NCBI GenBank assembly: GCA_903813345.2 | Contig: CAIIXF020000001.1 | Coordinates: 39,029,366-39,093,365 of the forward strand | DNA: 64,000 nucleotides | Source: Owenia fusiformis | Lineage: Eukaryota > Annelida > Polychaeta > Sabellida > Oweniidae | Direction: 5' to 3' | Part shown: positions 12,001 to 22,374 of the stretch, piece after piece | How the letters are laid out: each line of letters opens with the position of its first letter | How positions within the stretch are numbered: the stretch's first letter is position 1 | Notes under the pieces: model-generated | Seen by the model: only the letters and a program-made list of their open reading frames with translations | What the model was told of the DNA's origin: nothing | The model's database searches: none | Translations under genes and position numbers: made by a program

Positions 12001-13802
12001 GAGCCTTGCTCAAGAAGACATTTTCAAGATTGCCACCAAATTTCAAAATGGCGGCCATTTTTCGTAAAAATCCGTTATCTTTGATAACTCAAATACCATT
12101 GAATGGATTTGGTTCAAATTTTAGATGCTGATGCCTAGGGACATAGGAGCTCTGCTTGAGAAAGGATTTTCAAGATGGCAGTTAAATTTCAAAATGGCGG
12201 CCATTTTTTGTAAAATAACATTATCTTTGATAACTCAATTACCATAGAATGGATTTAGTTCAAATTTTACATAATGATGCCTAGGAACATAGGAGCTCTG
12301 CTCGAGAAGGGATTTTCAAGGTGGTAGCTAAATTTCAAAATGGCCGCCATTTTTCATAAAAGAAGGTAACCTTTGATAACTCAAATACCAGTTGACGGAT
12401 TTGGTTCAAATTCTTTATGCTGATGCCTAGAGACAAAGAAGTTCTGCTCAAAAATAAATTTTCAAGATGGCCCTTGAATTTTAAAATGGCCGCCATTTTT
12501 CGTAAAAAAATGTAATTAATGATAACTCAAATACCAGTGGATGGATTTGGTTCCAATTTTATATGCTGATGTTTAGGGAAAAAGGAGATCTGCTTCAGAA
12601 GAAATTTTAAAGGCTTTAGCTGAATTTCAAAATGGCTGCCATTTTTCATTAAAAAAGTAATCTTTGATAACCCAAATACCATTGGACTGACATTCTCTGC
12701 TAAAGAAGAAATCTAAAGATGACAGCTGAATTTCAAAATGGCAACCATGTTTCATAAAAACATAATCTTTGATAATTCAAATACCAGTGGATGAATTTGG
12801 CTCAAATTTTTTATCAAAACATGTTTTGTTCGGTGGGATTTGCTACTCCGTGGAGTTGCTGTTTTTCTAGTTTCTTTTATTTTGATAACTCAAACGCAAT
12901 GTGTGCTGATGTCTGCCAATGTCTTATTGGCACAAGACTCGGGTGAAGAATAACTGCTGAATTCATAATGGCTGCCTTTATTTCTTTTATTTTGATAACT
13001 CAAATGCAATGTGTGCTGATGTCTGCCAATGCCTTACTGGCACAAGACTCGGGTGAAGAATAAATGCTGAATTCAAATTGACTGTCATTTTTCAGGAAAA
13101 TTATGAAATACCAGTAACCAGGTAACCATTAGTATAGTCCAAATTTAATACTCTTGTGTTTTATGGTCATAAGACCTCTGGTCAAGAAAGAATTTAATAA
13201 TGGCATCAAGTCACATCATGGGTGTAGATTTTGCCTAAATGAGACAATTCTATCAATGTAATGTCCAAAATGACGAGGTATTCAATCTTATATGTTTTGT
13301 TCGGTTGGATTCGTTACTCCGTGGAGTTGCAGTTTTTGATTCCACCCTATAAAATGTCAAAATGCACTGAGGATGATTTTTGTAAGAGAATTCATTACAA
13401 AACTGCAGGATGTAATTTTGGGGACATTTTTTATGAATTTGTGAATAGGTACTGTTTTTGAGCAATGCTGATTTTTACAGGTTTTCACATCTCTAACAGG
13501 GATCCTTCACGAAGCAGTGGCCCTCCTCAAAAATCTATTCCACGTAATGATAATTTATTAACCCAGATATTAACATGTCTAGTGTTGTATGCTTGCAGGC
13601 TCTAGCAGCTCTTTGTGACACCATAGAGGACTGCTGGGATCATGATGCCGAGGCTCGCCTAACAGCACGTTGTGTAGAAGAACGATTAAGTCAACTCACT
13701 AAGACAATGTCTACCTCATCATGTAACCCTCCACCAGTAATTCGGTCATCAAGTAGTCAGTCTTTAATTGAGAAGGAGGACGAATTAAGCATTACAGTAT
13801 AG
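1..13802 (+). CDS. ACVR2: activin receptor type-2 (serine/threonine kinase), 5' end missing
   Basis: Type II receptor of the TGF-beta superfamily. It binds activin/BMP-type ligands at the cell surface and phosphorylates type I receptors. Exons seen: 1-175, 1678-2375, 4340-4478, 10212-10342 and 13599-13802; phases agree at every GT-AG junction, giving 448 residues plus TAG. The first exon is the end of the cysteine-rich ectodomain (GCWLDD, then [11 protein letters not shown]). Exon 1678-2375 carries the transmembrane helix ([17 protein letters not shown]), the glycine loop ARGRFGAVW, lysine motif VAVKIF, catalytic HRDFKSKN and IADFGLAL. Exon 4340-4478 gives the [11 protein letters not shown] motif, and the last exon gives CWDHDAEAR. 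There is no GS box, as expected for a type II receptor. Human ACVR2A is 513 residues, so about 70 N-terminal residues with the signal peptide lie upstream of the window. HRDF replaces the usual HRDI. Nearly the whole N-lobe and catalytic loop sit in one exon. The C-terminal tail after the kinase is serine-rich and not conserved with vertebrates. Identity is secure; the 2A/2B split does not apply outside vertebrates. Confidence 0.95.
176..1677 (+). other. ACVR2 intron, no recognisable element
   Basis: AT-rich intron between the ectodomain exon and the transmembrane/kinase exon. It opens with GTTAGT and ends with CTTGCAG. The open frame that extends upstream of 1678 is read-through of the intron and not coding sequence. 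I see no repeat or gene here. Confidence 0.7.
2376..4339 (+). other. ACVR2 intron, no clear element
   Basis: Intron between the kinase exon ending in HGQ and the exon starting [10 protein letters not shown]. It begins GTAACT and ends GTTGCAG. A tRNA B-box-like GGTTCGAGTTC lies near 2940 within a slightly more GC-rich patch (2820-2970), but no A box or element boundary is convincing. Confidence 0.6.
4571..7583. mobile_element. 3-kb foldback element in ACVR2 intron 3
   Basis: The two ends are long inverted copies. The left end (about 4571-4690, starting TACTGGATGAGCG) matches the right end (about 7465-7583, ending CGCTCATCCAGTA) over more than 100 bases. Further in, 5050-5150 pairs with 7000-7120. 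Each arm also holds tandem units of roughly 160-170 bp, marked by a recurring GTTGCTATGGTAAC or its complement at 4862, 5403, 5573, 6252, 6419 and 6577. A unique centre (about 5700-6000) separates the arms. The target duplication is not clean (ATAT-like bases on both sides). This fits a foldback DNA transposon; the superfamily is not identified. Confidence 0.8.
5730..5907 (-). pseudogene. frameshifted C-terminal coding remnant inside the foldback element
   Basis: On the minus strand a frame starting at 5907 reads [18 protein letters not shown], then IPPDDLIDI. After an apparent one-base shift, a second frame continues [19 protein letters not shown] and ends NDIKDD-stop at 5730-5732. The charged, low-leucine composition and the coherent switch between frames look like the end of a decayed protein-coding exon. 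It lies at the unique centre of a foldback element, where a transposase relic would be expected. I do not recognise the family. A chance open frame is possible. Confidence 0.4.
7584..10211 (+). other. 3' part of ACVR2 intron 3, no gene recognised
   Basis: AT-rich intron sequence that ends TTTGTAG before the exon at 10212. The longest open frame (8756-9166) is hydrophobic, low in complexity and has no splice or homology support. No repeat structure was seen. Confidence 0.6.
10362..10918 (+). mobile_element. non-autonomous Helitron-like element, copy 1
   Basis: It begins ATCCCAACGAA after TT and ends with a short 3' hairpin region (GGGATTTGCTATGCC, TTGGAGTTGC) followed by TTAT and CTAG at 10915-10918. 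The inside has the family motif AATAACTCAAATAC and AATGGCGGCC. The element inserts 20 bases downstream of an ACVR2 donor site. The 3' hairpin is weaker than in copies 2 and 3. It encodes no protein. Confidence 0.65.
10919..11700 (+). repeat. degenerate Helitron-family sequence and one 110-bp tandem unit
   Basis: This stretch carries diverged copies of the family body (CAGTTGACGGATTTGGTTCA at 11302, AATGGCTGCC near 11575 and 11685). From about 11586 to 11698 there is one unit of a roughly 110-bp tandem repeat (GATAACTCAAATGCAATGTG through CACAAGACTCGGGTGAAG) whose next units lie on the far side of copy 2. Confidence 0.6.
11701..12870 (+). mobile_element. non-autonomous Helitron-like element, copy 2, with internal tandem units
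   Basis: The 5' end is ATCCCACCGAACGAAGTTCG, a self-complementary head, followed by a CCGTCCGTTCGT tract. The 3' end has the inverted match GTTCGGTGGGAT, a hairpin GCTACTCCGTGGAGTTGC and the terminal CTAG at 12867-12870. It is flanked by TT on both sides (11699-11700 and 12871-12872). The body is about seven tandem units of roughly 145 bp, each with a CAAAATGGCGGCCATTTTT-type core near 11903, 12045, 12190, 12338, 12483, 12628 and 12736. The 3' hairpin plus CTAG is the Helitron signature. The subterminal inverted repeats and TT context resemble Helentron-derived elements. There is no Rep/helicase gene, so it would need mobilisation in trans. Confidence 0.75.
12871..13340 (+). repeat. 110-bp tandem repeat and degenerate Helitron 3' end
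   Basis: At least two further units of the same roughly 110-bp repeat found at 11586-11698 (shared GTGTGCTGATGTCTGCCAAT and CACAAGACTCGGGTGAAG). A decayed family terminus follows at 13290-13335 (GTTACTCCGTGGAGTTGC without CTAG). Copy 2 therefore interrupts an older array. Confidence 0.65.
13481..13543 (+). other. possible 63-nt in-frame cassette exon of ACVR2
   Basis: A 63-base segment preceded by TGATTTTTACAG and followed by GTAATGAT lies in the last ACVR2 intron. The exons on either side meet in phase 0, and 63 bases is 21 codons with no stop in that phase (starts VFTSLTG, ends LLKNLFH). Inclusion would insert 21 residues between the WYMKP and ALAALCDT segments in the kinase C-lobe. The normal ACVR2 alignment needs no such insert, so this is either an alternative exon or chance. 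Confidence 0.25.
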
Positions 13803-14489
13803 AGATACTCTATTTTATACATGACCGCATCTTATAGCTATTCTGAAGACGTCCTCACATACTCACAACATGGAGAATCATAAGAATTTCAAGGCTAATA
13901 ATCAAAACCTGAATTGCTGACCAGTTGTCATGTTGTGTTCCTACATATGCTACATGTTGATCAGCTTGTTAATAGTAAAATCACTGGGCTTTGTCCAGTG
14001 GTCAGAACTTATGCCATATCCTGACTTACATCCATGTCAGGACGGACATTTGGCTACATAAAAAAGACATTCACATGCTGTACATGTGTTAAATATGAGA
14101 AAGTGGTAAAGTATTGAAACTTAAAACTCCAGGTTGAGATAAGCTAATATTGAGCCACCCTGTTCAGGTGACATTCATTGTCACTTCTCACCAGTACTCT
14201 ACCTTTGAGAATTGTGACATTGTATGCTGATTAAATGAGGAACATTGTCTATATGCTTGAAGTAGACACTCGAAGTGAAGCAAGTATTCTTGGATACTAA
14301 ATGACACAACAAACTAAAAAATGAGGAAAATGCTGCATAAGGTTCAAATGAACACATTAAATGGAGGGCTTTAGTGAGCTTAATGACTTTCAGAGAATGT
14401 TCTTTGTAAACTGGAATTAGATACACGACAAGGTTAAAGTGTTGCATAAACTTGGTATAGACCACCACATGATGAAAGAGCTATGGAAG

Positions 14490-14800
14490 CTTGTCCAAGG
14501 ACATGCTAAATGATGAAGTGCTAAATTTGCCTGAATTGGAGACTCTGAATAATGAAAGAACATGTACTCCATAAGCCTGAAACGGATGCACTAAATAATG
14601 AAAGTGCCTGAAATGGACACTTTAAATAATGAAAATGCTCTACAAGCCTGGAATCGACACCCTAATGAAAGTGCTACATACGCCTGAAATGGGAACCCAT
14701 AATGAAAGTGCCCGAAATGGGCGCCCCAAGTAATGAACAAGCCTGAGATGGATACAATAGGTGATGAATGCCTGAAATGAACTATGTTCTCTGTAATCTT
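14490..14800 (+). repeat. degenerate minisatellite of about 35-45 bp
   Basis: Repeated AAGCCTGAAATGGACAC and TAATGAAAGTGC phrases recur around 14570, 14600, 14645, 14680, 14710 and 14740 with varying spacing. It lies downstream of the ACVR2 stop, probably in the 3' UTR. Confidence 0.55.
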
Positions 14801-15476
14801 GAAATGAATGCTGAATTTAGAGCTTAGTACAGCACATATTCATAATATAGGAGCCTCTGAATGTTATACCTCTGATACATTTCACTATTTTGCATCATCA
14901 AGCTGCCTATGTAAGGTTTATGTTAAGGATATGAAACCATGTGCCTGGAAAGCAAGGGAGAACAGGAAATGATAGAAATGTGATGAACATTGTAAAATGA
15001 CTGAATGTGAAAAATCAGAAGTTTCGCAATTCAGTTATGTAAATGATAAGGATAGAATGATGAACCAAACATGAAGTGGGGTGGTGCCCAAACTATTGTT
15101 GCTCTGGAGTGTTCTGGAGAAGCAGCCCCTCGAGTATTGTGTAAAAAGTGTACATAAAAAAACTTATAAGATCAGTGAACCTTTATCTTACAGGTACATG
15201 TATCCTACATGTTTGCTATATAATATACAGGAGACAAGTATTTAGCATTAAGTTATTATTTTATTATGTCATCTATGGAAAACTGCTACTGCACCAAAGT
15301 CCTTGATTGAGAAAGAGAATAGCTTAGTCTATGGACTCAATACAATTGCCTTTCAGTTAGTGAGATATCAAACAATGAACCTCAATTGAATTTAATGGAT
15401 GAACTAGCATCGTGTCTAGTTTTTGATACAGTTATAACGATGGTAGGGTTGTGTGAGTATGACTTTACACCTGTAG

Positions 15477-15688
15477 CAGGCCCGTAGCCAGGATTTGCCA
15501 AGGGGGGGTTCAATTTTCAAAAATTTCCAGGGGGGGGTTCACATTTGACAATTTTGGCCCAAATTAGGTTAAAATCACTAGAGAAGTGCTCAAAATGGTC
15601 AAAAACTGCATGATTTTGAAAGAATTTTTGGCCTGGGGGGGTTCGTCCTAACCCTGCGAACCCCCCCCCCCCCCTGGCTACGGCCCTG
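15477..15688. mobile_element. hAT-like MITE with G-rich inverted ends, copy A
   Basis: It starts CAGGCCCGTAGCCAGG and ends CCTGGCTACGGCCCTG, an inverted pair of about 16 bp, with G/C homopolymer tracts just inside. Flanks are TGTAG (15472-15476) and TGTAA (15689-15693), a near-match 5-bp target duplication. It encodes no protein; the minus-strand open frame across it is a shadow. The CAGG-type ends and 5-bp duplication fit a hAT-type non-autonomous element. Confidence 0.7.
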
Positions 15689-16100
15689 TGTAAGAGTTCT
15701 ACCCATAATGGCTTCCATATTGTCATATTCTTTCAACGTTATACATTTGAAAGTATTCAACTGCTTGAATTGCTTTCAATTGTTTGAACCTATCTTGGTT
15801 AGAACTGTTTCAAAGAGTGTTTTTAAGTTGTGTAACTTCTTATGCTGTACATATATATAAATATTCAAATCCACATCTGTATAGTTGTTTGATCCTTAAA
15901 CTTTTTCCGCTGAAGTTTCTGCTCCAAGCAAAACTGACAAAAATCTCTTCCCATATCATTTTCTCAGTTGTTGATGTCATCCAAAGAATAATAATTAGCA
16001 AAGTTGCATGGTAGAGCAGCTGTATTCTTTCATTTTTTCCAAACAATTTCTTGATGATTTATAAAGTTTTCTGAATTTATCATCGCAATAAACGAACGGT

Positions 16101-18737
16101 TCAACCTGATCCTGTGTAATAAGTGAAAATCTTTCAACTTTATAGCTGTGGAACTTGATAACATATACTACAATGGGTTACTTTACATTATCTACATGCT
16201 TACATCATTAGGATTTAGTTCTAGATTTGAATTCAGGGTAAAATGTAAGTGTGGTACGGTGCAAAGAAAATGAGTATAGAGAATGGCATGATTTGCAGCT
16301 GTTGCAGATTGCTTATTTTAACTGTAAACCTGAATTACCCTTAAATATCAGGATAATCTGTAATCTGATTATTTAACAATTTCATCACAATATGTACAAG
16401 TACTAATCTTGTGAGACGTCTACGCAATATATGCTGTTTACAGTCTTAAGTTGACCATTTGAATAATATATTATGTAATTTCTGTGACCTGATGCGACAT
16501 GTTATTTAGATAACCTTCAAACTGAACCTTTTACCATCTGTATTTATCGGACTCTTGATAATTCACCTACACTCTCTTTTCCATAAAGGATACTTGTCTC
16601 CCTCAGGAAGATTTTTGGTTGTGGTTTCATTGGAAATCAAATTTTGCTCATTTTATTATGTCCCCACCATATAGTGTGGGGCCATATTGTCCACCAAGGC
16701 ACCTATGTCGATCCATCCATCTGGCCTGTCCATTCAACAGTTCTCTCCAAAACAGCTACAGATGTCACCTTCAAATAACTTCAGAAATTACTTTTGGGTA
16801 CATACAGTTAATTTTAGAGATTATTCTTGAACTAATTAGTTTTTATTAGATCTTCAGTTCTAAAATCTTGTCTGTAAAGTCTTGTCTACTTGTTTGGCGA
16901 AGTGTTTGATGGATTTTTTCAAATTTTCAGGAATGATTCTTTGTAGGTAAATTTCAAACTGATTAGTTTTTGGGGATTCTGGGTAAAGATGGCCATTTTG
17001 GATTTTTCATCCTAAAATCTTGTCTCTTCAACCGATTAATGTTGGGCATTCAGGATGAAAAAGTTTTATAGGATTACCCATTGATGGGGACATTTTGTAC
17101 ACATTTGTGTCCTTGTTGAAGTGGCTATTACATTTTTAATTTGATTAAATTCTCATGTAGTATAGTGTATATCTAGAGAACAAGATAAAAAACCTTGGTT
17201 GAAACAAAACTCAAGTGAATAAAACCATATCTGTCTTGGATATTTTTTTGTAATACGCATATGAACATCAACAAGCGGAGATCCATGTGATTTTTTATTT
17301 AGCATTATATTTATTTCATGTTCTATTTCTTTGGTTTGATAACAATTATGTACATACATGAAACCACCCGGTGTTAGCATAACAGTATAATGAAACTGAA
17401 GTAAATAATTATGTAAGCATGATCAAGATTGTATAAAGTGTGAATGGTGTTATCATATAAAAACAATGTATATATTTACCTCATGCAGCTCTAACAAATT
17501 ATAAACGTTATATTTTTGGAGAGAGTAATTTTACGAACTGCATTATTTCACCTATCAAATCCTGATTTTATATTGGGAGAATACCTGAATTTTATCGCAC
17601 TTAAAAGTGCTATATGTTGTCTTGGTCAGATGGGCTGATATATGAATTAGTCCTAGCTGAGTGATAGCATCAAAATGGTTTGGTCATTTAGATTTGAATT
17701 TCACAGATGTAAGAGAAGTTAAGGGTCAGGCCTTGTTTGGTAAGATGTTGGGCATTGTGGGTAAATTACGAGGCAGCCATTATCTGTTGAGTCAGCACAA
17801 AGTTGTTCTTTTTTCAAATTTTCAGGAATGTTTCTTTGAACCAGTTCTTCCAAGTTCTTGTCACTGCAATTCAAGGTAACAAGGTAACAAGGTAAACAAA
17901 AGGAATTAGTACAAAAAGATATTTACTGTTTGCATATGAAAATGTAGACATGATTTTTAGTAATGGTATATAATAAATATTTTGTCAACCAATGATCGTG
18001 ATTCTACGCAAACGATTCAAGGGATGCATTTTAAATCTAGCGGGTTGCTTCTCTATAATCTTGATCTGACTGACTCTTCATGTTCAAATTGATGAGTGAT
18101 TTGATGAAATATGCTTTGTTCTGTGAGATTTGCTACTGCTTTTTCTAGTTGTGTAAGCATATAAGGTGAGAATAGCACACCATACTTTATGCTTTTAAAT
18201 GAATTTTATCCTCCTGATTGTTCTAACAATGAATTCTAGATTCTTTGTTTACCAATTAAAACCTTTATATACAGTAAACATGTAATAAAGTAACCAAAAT
18301 AGGATTGGATGCTACCATTTGAAAGCTGCAAATTCTTCCTTGCACATTGTCTTTTGAATTGTCTTCCGGTTTATTACTTTAACTTTTTAATTTTCAAAAA
18401 GATGCTATTTCTTGTCAAAGTTCTGGATCTTTTAATTATTTTAACTTGTTTGTAAGTGCAATAAGGGTTACATACTAATATAGATGATATAACCTGACAC
18501 ATGAGACAATATCATGGCATGTAAACATATATCAACTGATCTGTTCACAATAACATTGTTGAACTTTTAACCTCAATTAATACCAGTCCATGTATGTACA
18601 AGTGTTGTAAATAGTGTATGGACCGCTATGTGTCATCCCTCAATGTTATGAACATAAGAATATGATATAGACAGTAATGTTTCAGTTTGCATCAACTTTA
18701 GCTTATCCGACATTTGAGAACCTCATGAAGTATAATT
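16101..18737. repeat. intergenic, with a hairpin-headed repeat at about 16664
   Basis: At 16664 the sequence ATGTCCCCACCATATAGTG runs into TGGGGCCATATTGTCC, an imperfect hairpin head followed by CATCCATCTGGCC. This is the same layout as other dispersed repeats in the window. Body-like sequence (TTTTTTCAAATTTTCAGGAA) occurs near 16914 and again near 17810, so a related copy may lie at 17640-17880. A worn Helitron-like 3' end with CTAG is at about 18108-18149. No gene was seen. Confidence 0.45.
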
Positions 18738-19509
18738 ATCCCAACGAACAAAGTTCGTTAGGGATATAGTGAAGCCCTCCGTCCGTCCGTCTGTCCGTCA
18801 GTCTGTCAGTCCGTCAGTCCGTCCGTCTGTCCGGAAGATAACTCAAATACTAGTTGACAGATTTTCTTCATATTTAGTGGAAAGATGTATATTGGTGAAT
18901 AGTTTTACGCAAAAAAAAAAATTTCAAGATGGCTGCCGCTTTAAAAATGACGGGACTTTTTCGCAAAAATCATAAATTTTTCATTCTACACCAAAGTAAT
19001 TAATATTATTGTTTGAAATTTTGGTAGTGTATTCACAACATTTATCTATTTCACATATATTCCGTGTTTTTCATCCTGACCCCCAGGGGCCATGTATGGG
19101 GGGACAGGAAAACAGAAATTTTCGCTAATTTTTAGATCTTTCTGAAGTATAGCTTTATTATACTCAAATGAAAGGCAATTAAAAGTATATTGCAAATATT
19201 GTATCTTTTTTCTGATTCGAGCCTCGTAAAATTCAAAATGGCCGTCTAATGTACGATTTCGCAATAATTTTTCGATCCCTTCAAAGTATGGCTATATTAT
19301 ACTCCAATTGAAGGAATTTTGGAGTAGATCACAATTATGGTTTCAGATTTGTACCTCAGAAAATTCAGAATTGCTGCTTTGCAGGAATTTGCAATTCTAA
19401 AATCTAATTTTTTCATTTTCACCAAAGTAATGAGTATAATTGATTGGAATTCGGTAATTGATATTTTGTTCGTTGGGATTTGCTACTCCGCGGAGTTGCC
19501 GTTATCTAG
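18738..19509 (+). mobile_element. non-autonomous Helitron-like element, copy 3
   Basis: The 5' end ATCCCAACGAACAAAGTTCG continues into TTAGGGATAT, forming a strong hairpin, then a CCGTCCGTCCGTCTG tract. The 3' end has GTTCGTTGGGAT (complementary to the 5' end), the hairpin CTACTCCGCGGAGTTG and CTAG at 19506-19509. TT flanks both sides (18736-18737, 19510-19511). The body contains a single family unit and no gene. Confidence 0.75.
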
Positions 19510-19884
19510 TTAGTATTATGTATATACATTATATTTCAGTATATACAATAACAATGTTAACCTCAAAGCAATGTTAACCTCATAGTGTCAACATGCGACA
19601 ACCTCATTTAGTAGTGAAACCATATGAGTGCTTGTATAATATTTAAACCAATCACATTAAATCTTGAATTTGTCATCCTCTGAGTCTGAACATACAATAT
19701 ACGTCTCAATTGTTTGTGTATGGTGTACAAGATGTGATGTTCGGTTTTAAACACAAAGATGACGTCAACATAATATTTTTATGTTAACCAAGAAATACCT
19801 GATAGTTCTAGTGGCCTTCATCATTTACAGTTTCTGTACATGTGACAATAAAGCAATCTAAATAGTCTGCCAACTACCTCATTA

Positions 19885-20045
19885 TATTTCCATTATGGTG
19901 ATACTTTGCCTATAATGGTGATATTTGCCATAATGGTAGTATTTCCCTTAATGGTGATATTATTATCCATATTGCTAATATTAGAGATAGTTTTTCACCA
20001 GTAATTATGTTCTCCATAATGGTGATATTTTCTGCAACGGTAAAT
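19885..20045. repeat. degenerate short tandem repeat (CATAATGGTGATATTT)
   Basis: About six imperfect copies of a 20-25 base unit built on CATAATGGTGATATTT. A fragment of the Helitron-like family (CCGTTTGTCCGTCTGTC) follows at about 20115. No gene was seen between 19510 and 21379. Confidence 0.6.
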
Positions 20046-21379
20046 TCCCCCCCATGGTTTTAGAATATTATAATGTTAATGCCAAAATGTTACGGGTGTG
20101 GTATATTAAGTGAATCCGTTTGTCCGTCTGTCTGGGCAGTAACTCAATGCTACATCCTAATGTTTGGCCCAACCCCCATAGGCAAGGACTGCAAGAAATA
20201 TCAGAAATGGAAATGCTATTAAAAAAAATTGAATTTGAAATAAAATATATTTTTATTTGCCAAATGAAAGAAATAGTGAGAATGAAACGATTCTTGTGTG
20301 CCTATTTTTATGGGGGTCAGAATTAGCATAGCTTGTTCATAAGACTGTGAAAATCCAAGACGCCAAGGTAAATAATAATCATGGTTCTAAACAAAATCAC
20401 TGAAGAAGTTTATATATTTAGCAGACATCTATTTTTGTATATTTTTTTTCTATTGTAATGATTACATGGTTAGAGTTTAAGAGCACTGGAGCTGTTACAG
20501 TTTGTTGATAAATGTACAGGGTGTCCATTAGTCTCTTTACAATTAGAATACAAAGTCTGTGTAAAGAGACTTTATGGGACTCTCTAATACTTTTATACAT
20601 GCACCTGATTGGTAACTTAGTGATTTTATCTCTTAATTGTTCACTTAGTATGTTATGTATGGCTATCTGGAATAGATTTATACATCAATGGTATTTGGTA
20701 TTGAGAAAAGATGTCGAAACATGTTCATTGAATTGCATACAAGGAGGGTTAAACAGTGTGTCAAGAAAAGGAAATCAAACATGTCAAGTTACTTTTCAGA
20801 TCATTTAAGGATTTGCAATTCCCATTTTTATCAAACAGTACCTTTATTATGTCTTTAACTGACAAGACTTTTAACCCATACCCTCATATAATACAATGTG
20901 TAAAGTTAGTATTGTATAAACACTGGCTGTGCAGCCCTACTGTGACAGAAAGATTTTAGTTGATGAATGTGTTGCCTATCATGATGAATATAAGCACATG
21001 TACATATGGGAGTACATGTTTAAAGAAAACGATTTATATTTACAGCCAATTTTAATTGTTATTAATGTATTAAAAAGAAATTTATTCATGTTGTTCAGTT
21101 AATAATAATGAAGTTACATTGCAATTTTAGTATTTAACACATGTAACAAGGGCTAATATTGTTGTGTTTTAGGTCAACTAAAAGGGTTTCAGACTTGAAC
21201 AAGCTGTCAATCGGCACTTAGCAATTTGACATATATTGCCTGAGTCCCATTTGCTTCGATTCATCGGCTGCCACATGACTTATTGACTATTTTGTTTAAA
21301 ACCGAAAACAATTTTGAACAAAATATTCAATCAGCTGATGAATTGGAGCAAATGTGATTCAGGCATATGATCTTATATA

Positions 21380-22372
21380 CAGGGTGACCGGAAAAAAAGG
21401 AGACCATTGAAGTAATCAATTTCTCCTAAACTAGACAAGTGCCATCAATGAAATTTTGCATACACTGGAACAGTTATATGGAAATTTGTTACTGAAGGTT
21501 TCAATACAAGCATTCAACTGGTTCAGGAGCTATGATCATTTACATAACATGCTCCAAATAGGCACAATTGAGACCAACGCAGAGTTGGATTCATATGGCA
21601 AACTACCCTTACATGTTCTGCCCTCTATGGCATTATTATGGCATTACATATAGCAGTGATTGCCTTCTTTAGGTCAACAATAGTCTGAGGATTGTTTTGG
21701 TATAGATTGTCTTTCAAATATCCATACAAAAAGAAATCAGCAGGATTCAAGTCTAGGCTGTAATGGCAATGAAGGGTTATCTGACATGTGGTTCATCATC
21801 CTGTTGCCAAAGTGCTGATTTACCAAATCTTAAGAGTCACTTTAGGTATTGGGCATAGTGCCATGTTACTAAAACCACTATATGGCACAATTAAATCCCA
21901 TATGAAAACCAAGGGCTGCCCAAAACCTCCTTAGGATGATACTGTAACTGAGTGGGACCACTGAGTCAGAAGCCATAGGTCAGATAAGCTTCGTCTCCAT
22001 ACACCTCAAATTTGAATCCACCTGATTTCTTTTTGTGGGGCAATTTGAAAGACAATGTGTACCAAAACAATCCTGAGACAATTGCTGACCTAAAGGTGGC
22101 AATAAATGCTAAATGTAATGCCATAACAAGGTCGGAATATGTAAGGGTATTTGCCAAATGTATCCAGCTCTGCGTTGGTCTCAATTGCGCCTATTTGGAG
22201 CATGTTATGTAAATGATCATAGCTCCTGAACCAGTTGACTGCTTGTATTGACACTTTCAGGAACAAATTTCCATAGAACTGTCCTGATGTATGCAAAATT
22301 TCATTGATGTCACTAGTCTATTTTAGGAGATATTGCCTATTTCAATGGTCTCCTTTTTTTCCGGTCACCCTG
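21380..22372. mobile_element. foldback mariner-like element with transposase 3' ends in both arms
   Basis: It starts CAGGGTGACCGG and ends CCGGTCACCCTG, flanked by TA (21378-21379, 22373-22374), the Tc1/mariner target. The inverted similarity is not limited to the ends: about 370 bp on each side match (21380-21760 against 22000-22372), leaving a short unique centre. Each arm includes the C-terminal transposase region in opposite orientation. The element thus looks like two inverted 3' halves joined head to head. It is non-coding now. Confidence 0.8.
22013..22205 (+). pseudogene. mariner/Tc1 transposase C-terminal remnant
   Basis: The frame reads NPPDFFLWGNLKDNVYQNNP and later CVGLNCAYLEHV. 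This is the typical end of the DDE domain and tail of a Tc1/mariner transposase; the D of PPDFFLWG is the third catalytic acid. Only this 3' portion survives, and a decayed inverted copy is in the left arm (about 21545-21740, minus strand). No first or second catalytic acid was found. Confidence 0.7.
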
Positions 22373-22374
22373 TA

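Larger units (their letters stand above)
13803..16100 (+). other. probable ACVR2 3' untranslated region
   Basis: Sequence after the ACVR2 stop with no coding support. AATAAA near 16087 (CATCGCAATAAACG) is a candidate polyadenylation signal. This would make a 2.3-kb 3' UTR containing a degenerate minisatellite and a hAT-like MITE. The true end is not determined. Confidence 0.35.

Noticed and set aside
11595-12131. Open frames with GRTNGRTNG or [10 protein letters not shown] repeats
   Set aside because: Translations of the CCGTCCGTTCG tract and 145-bp units of a non-coding Helitron-like element.
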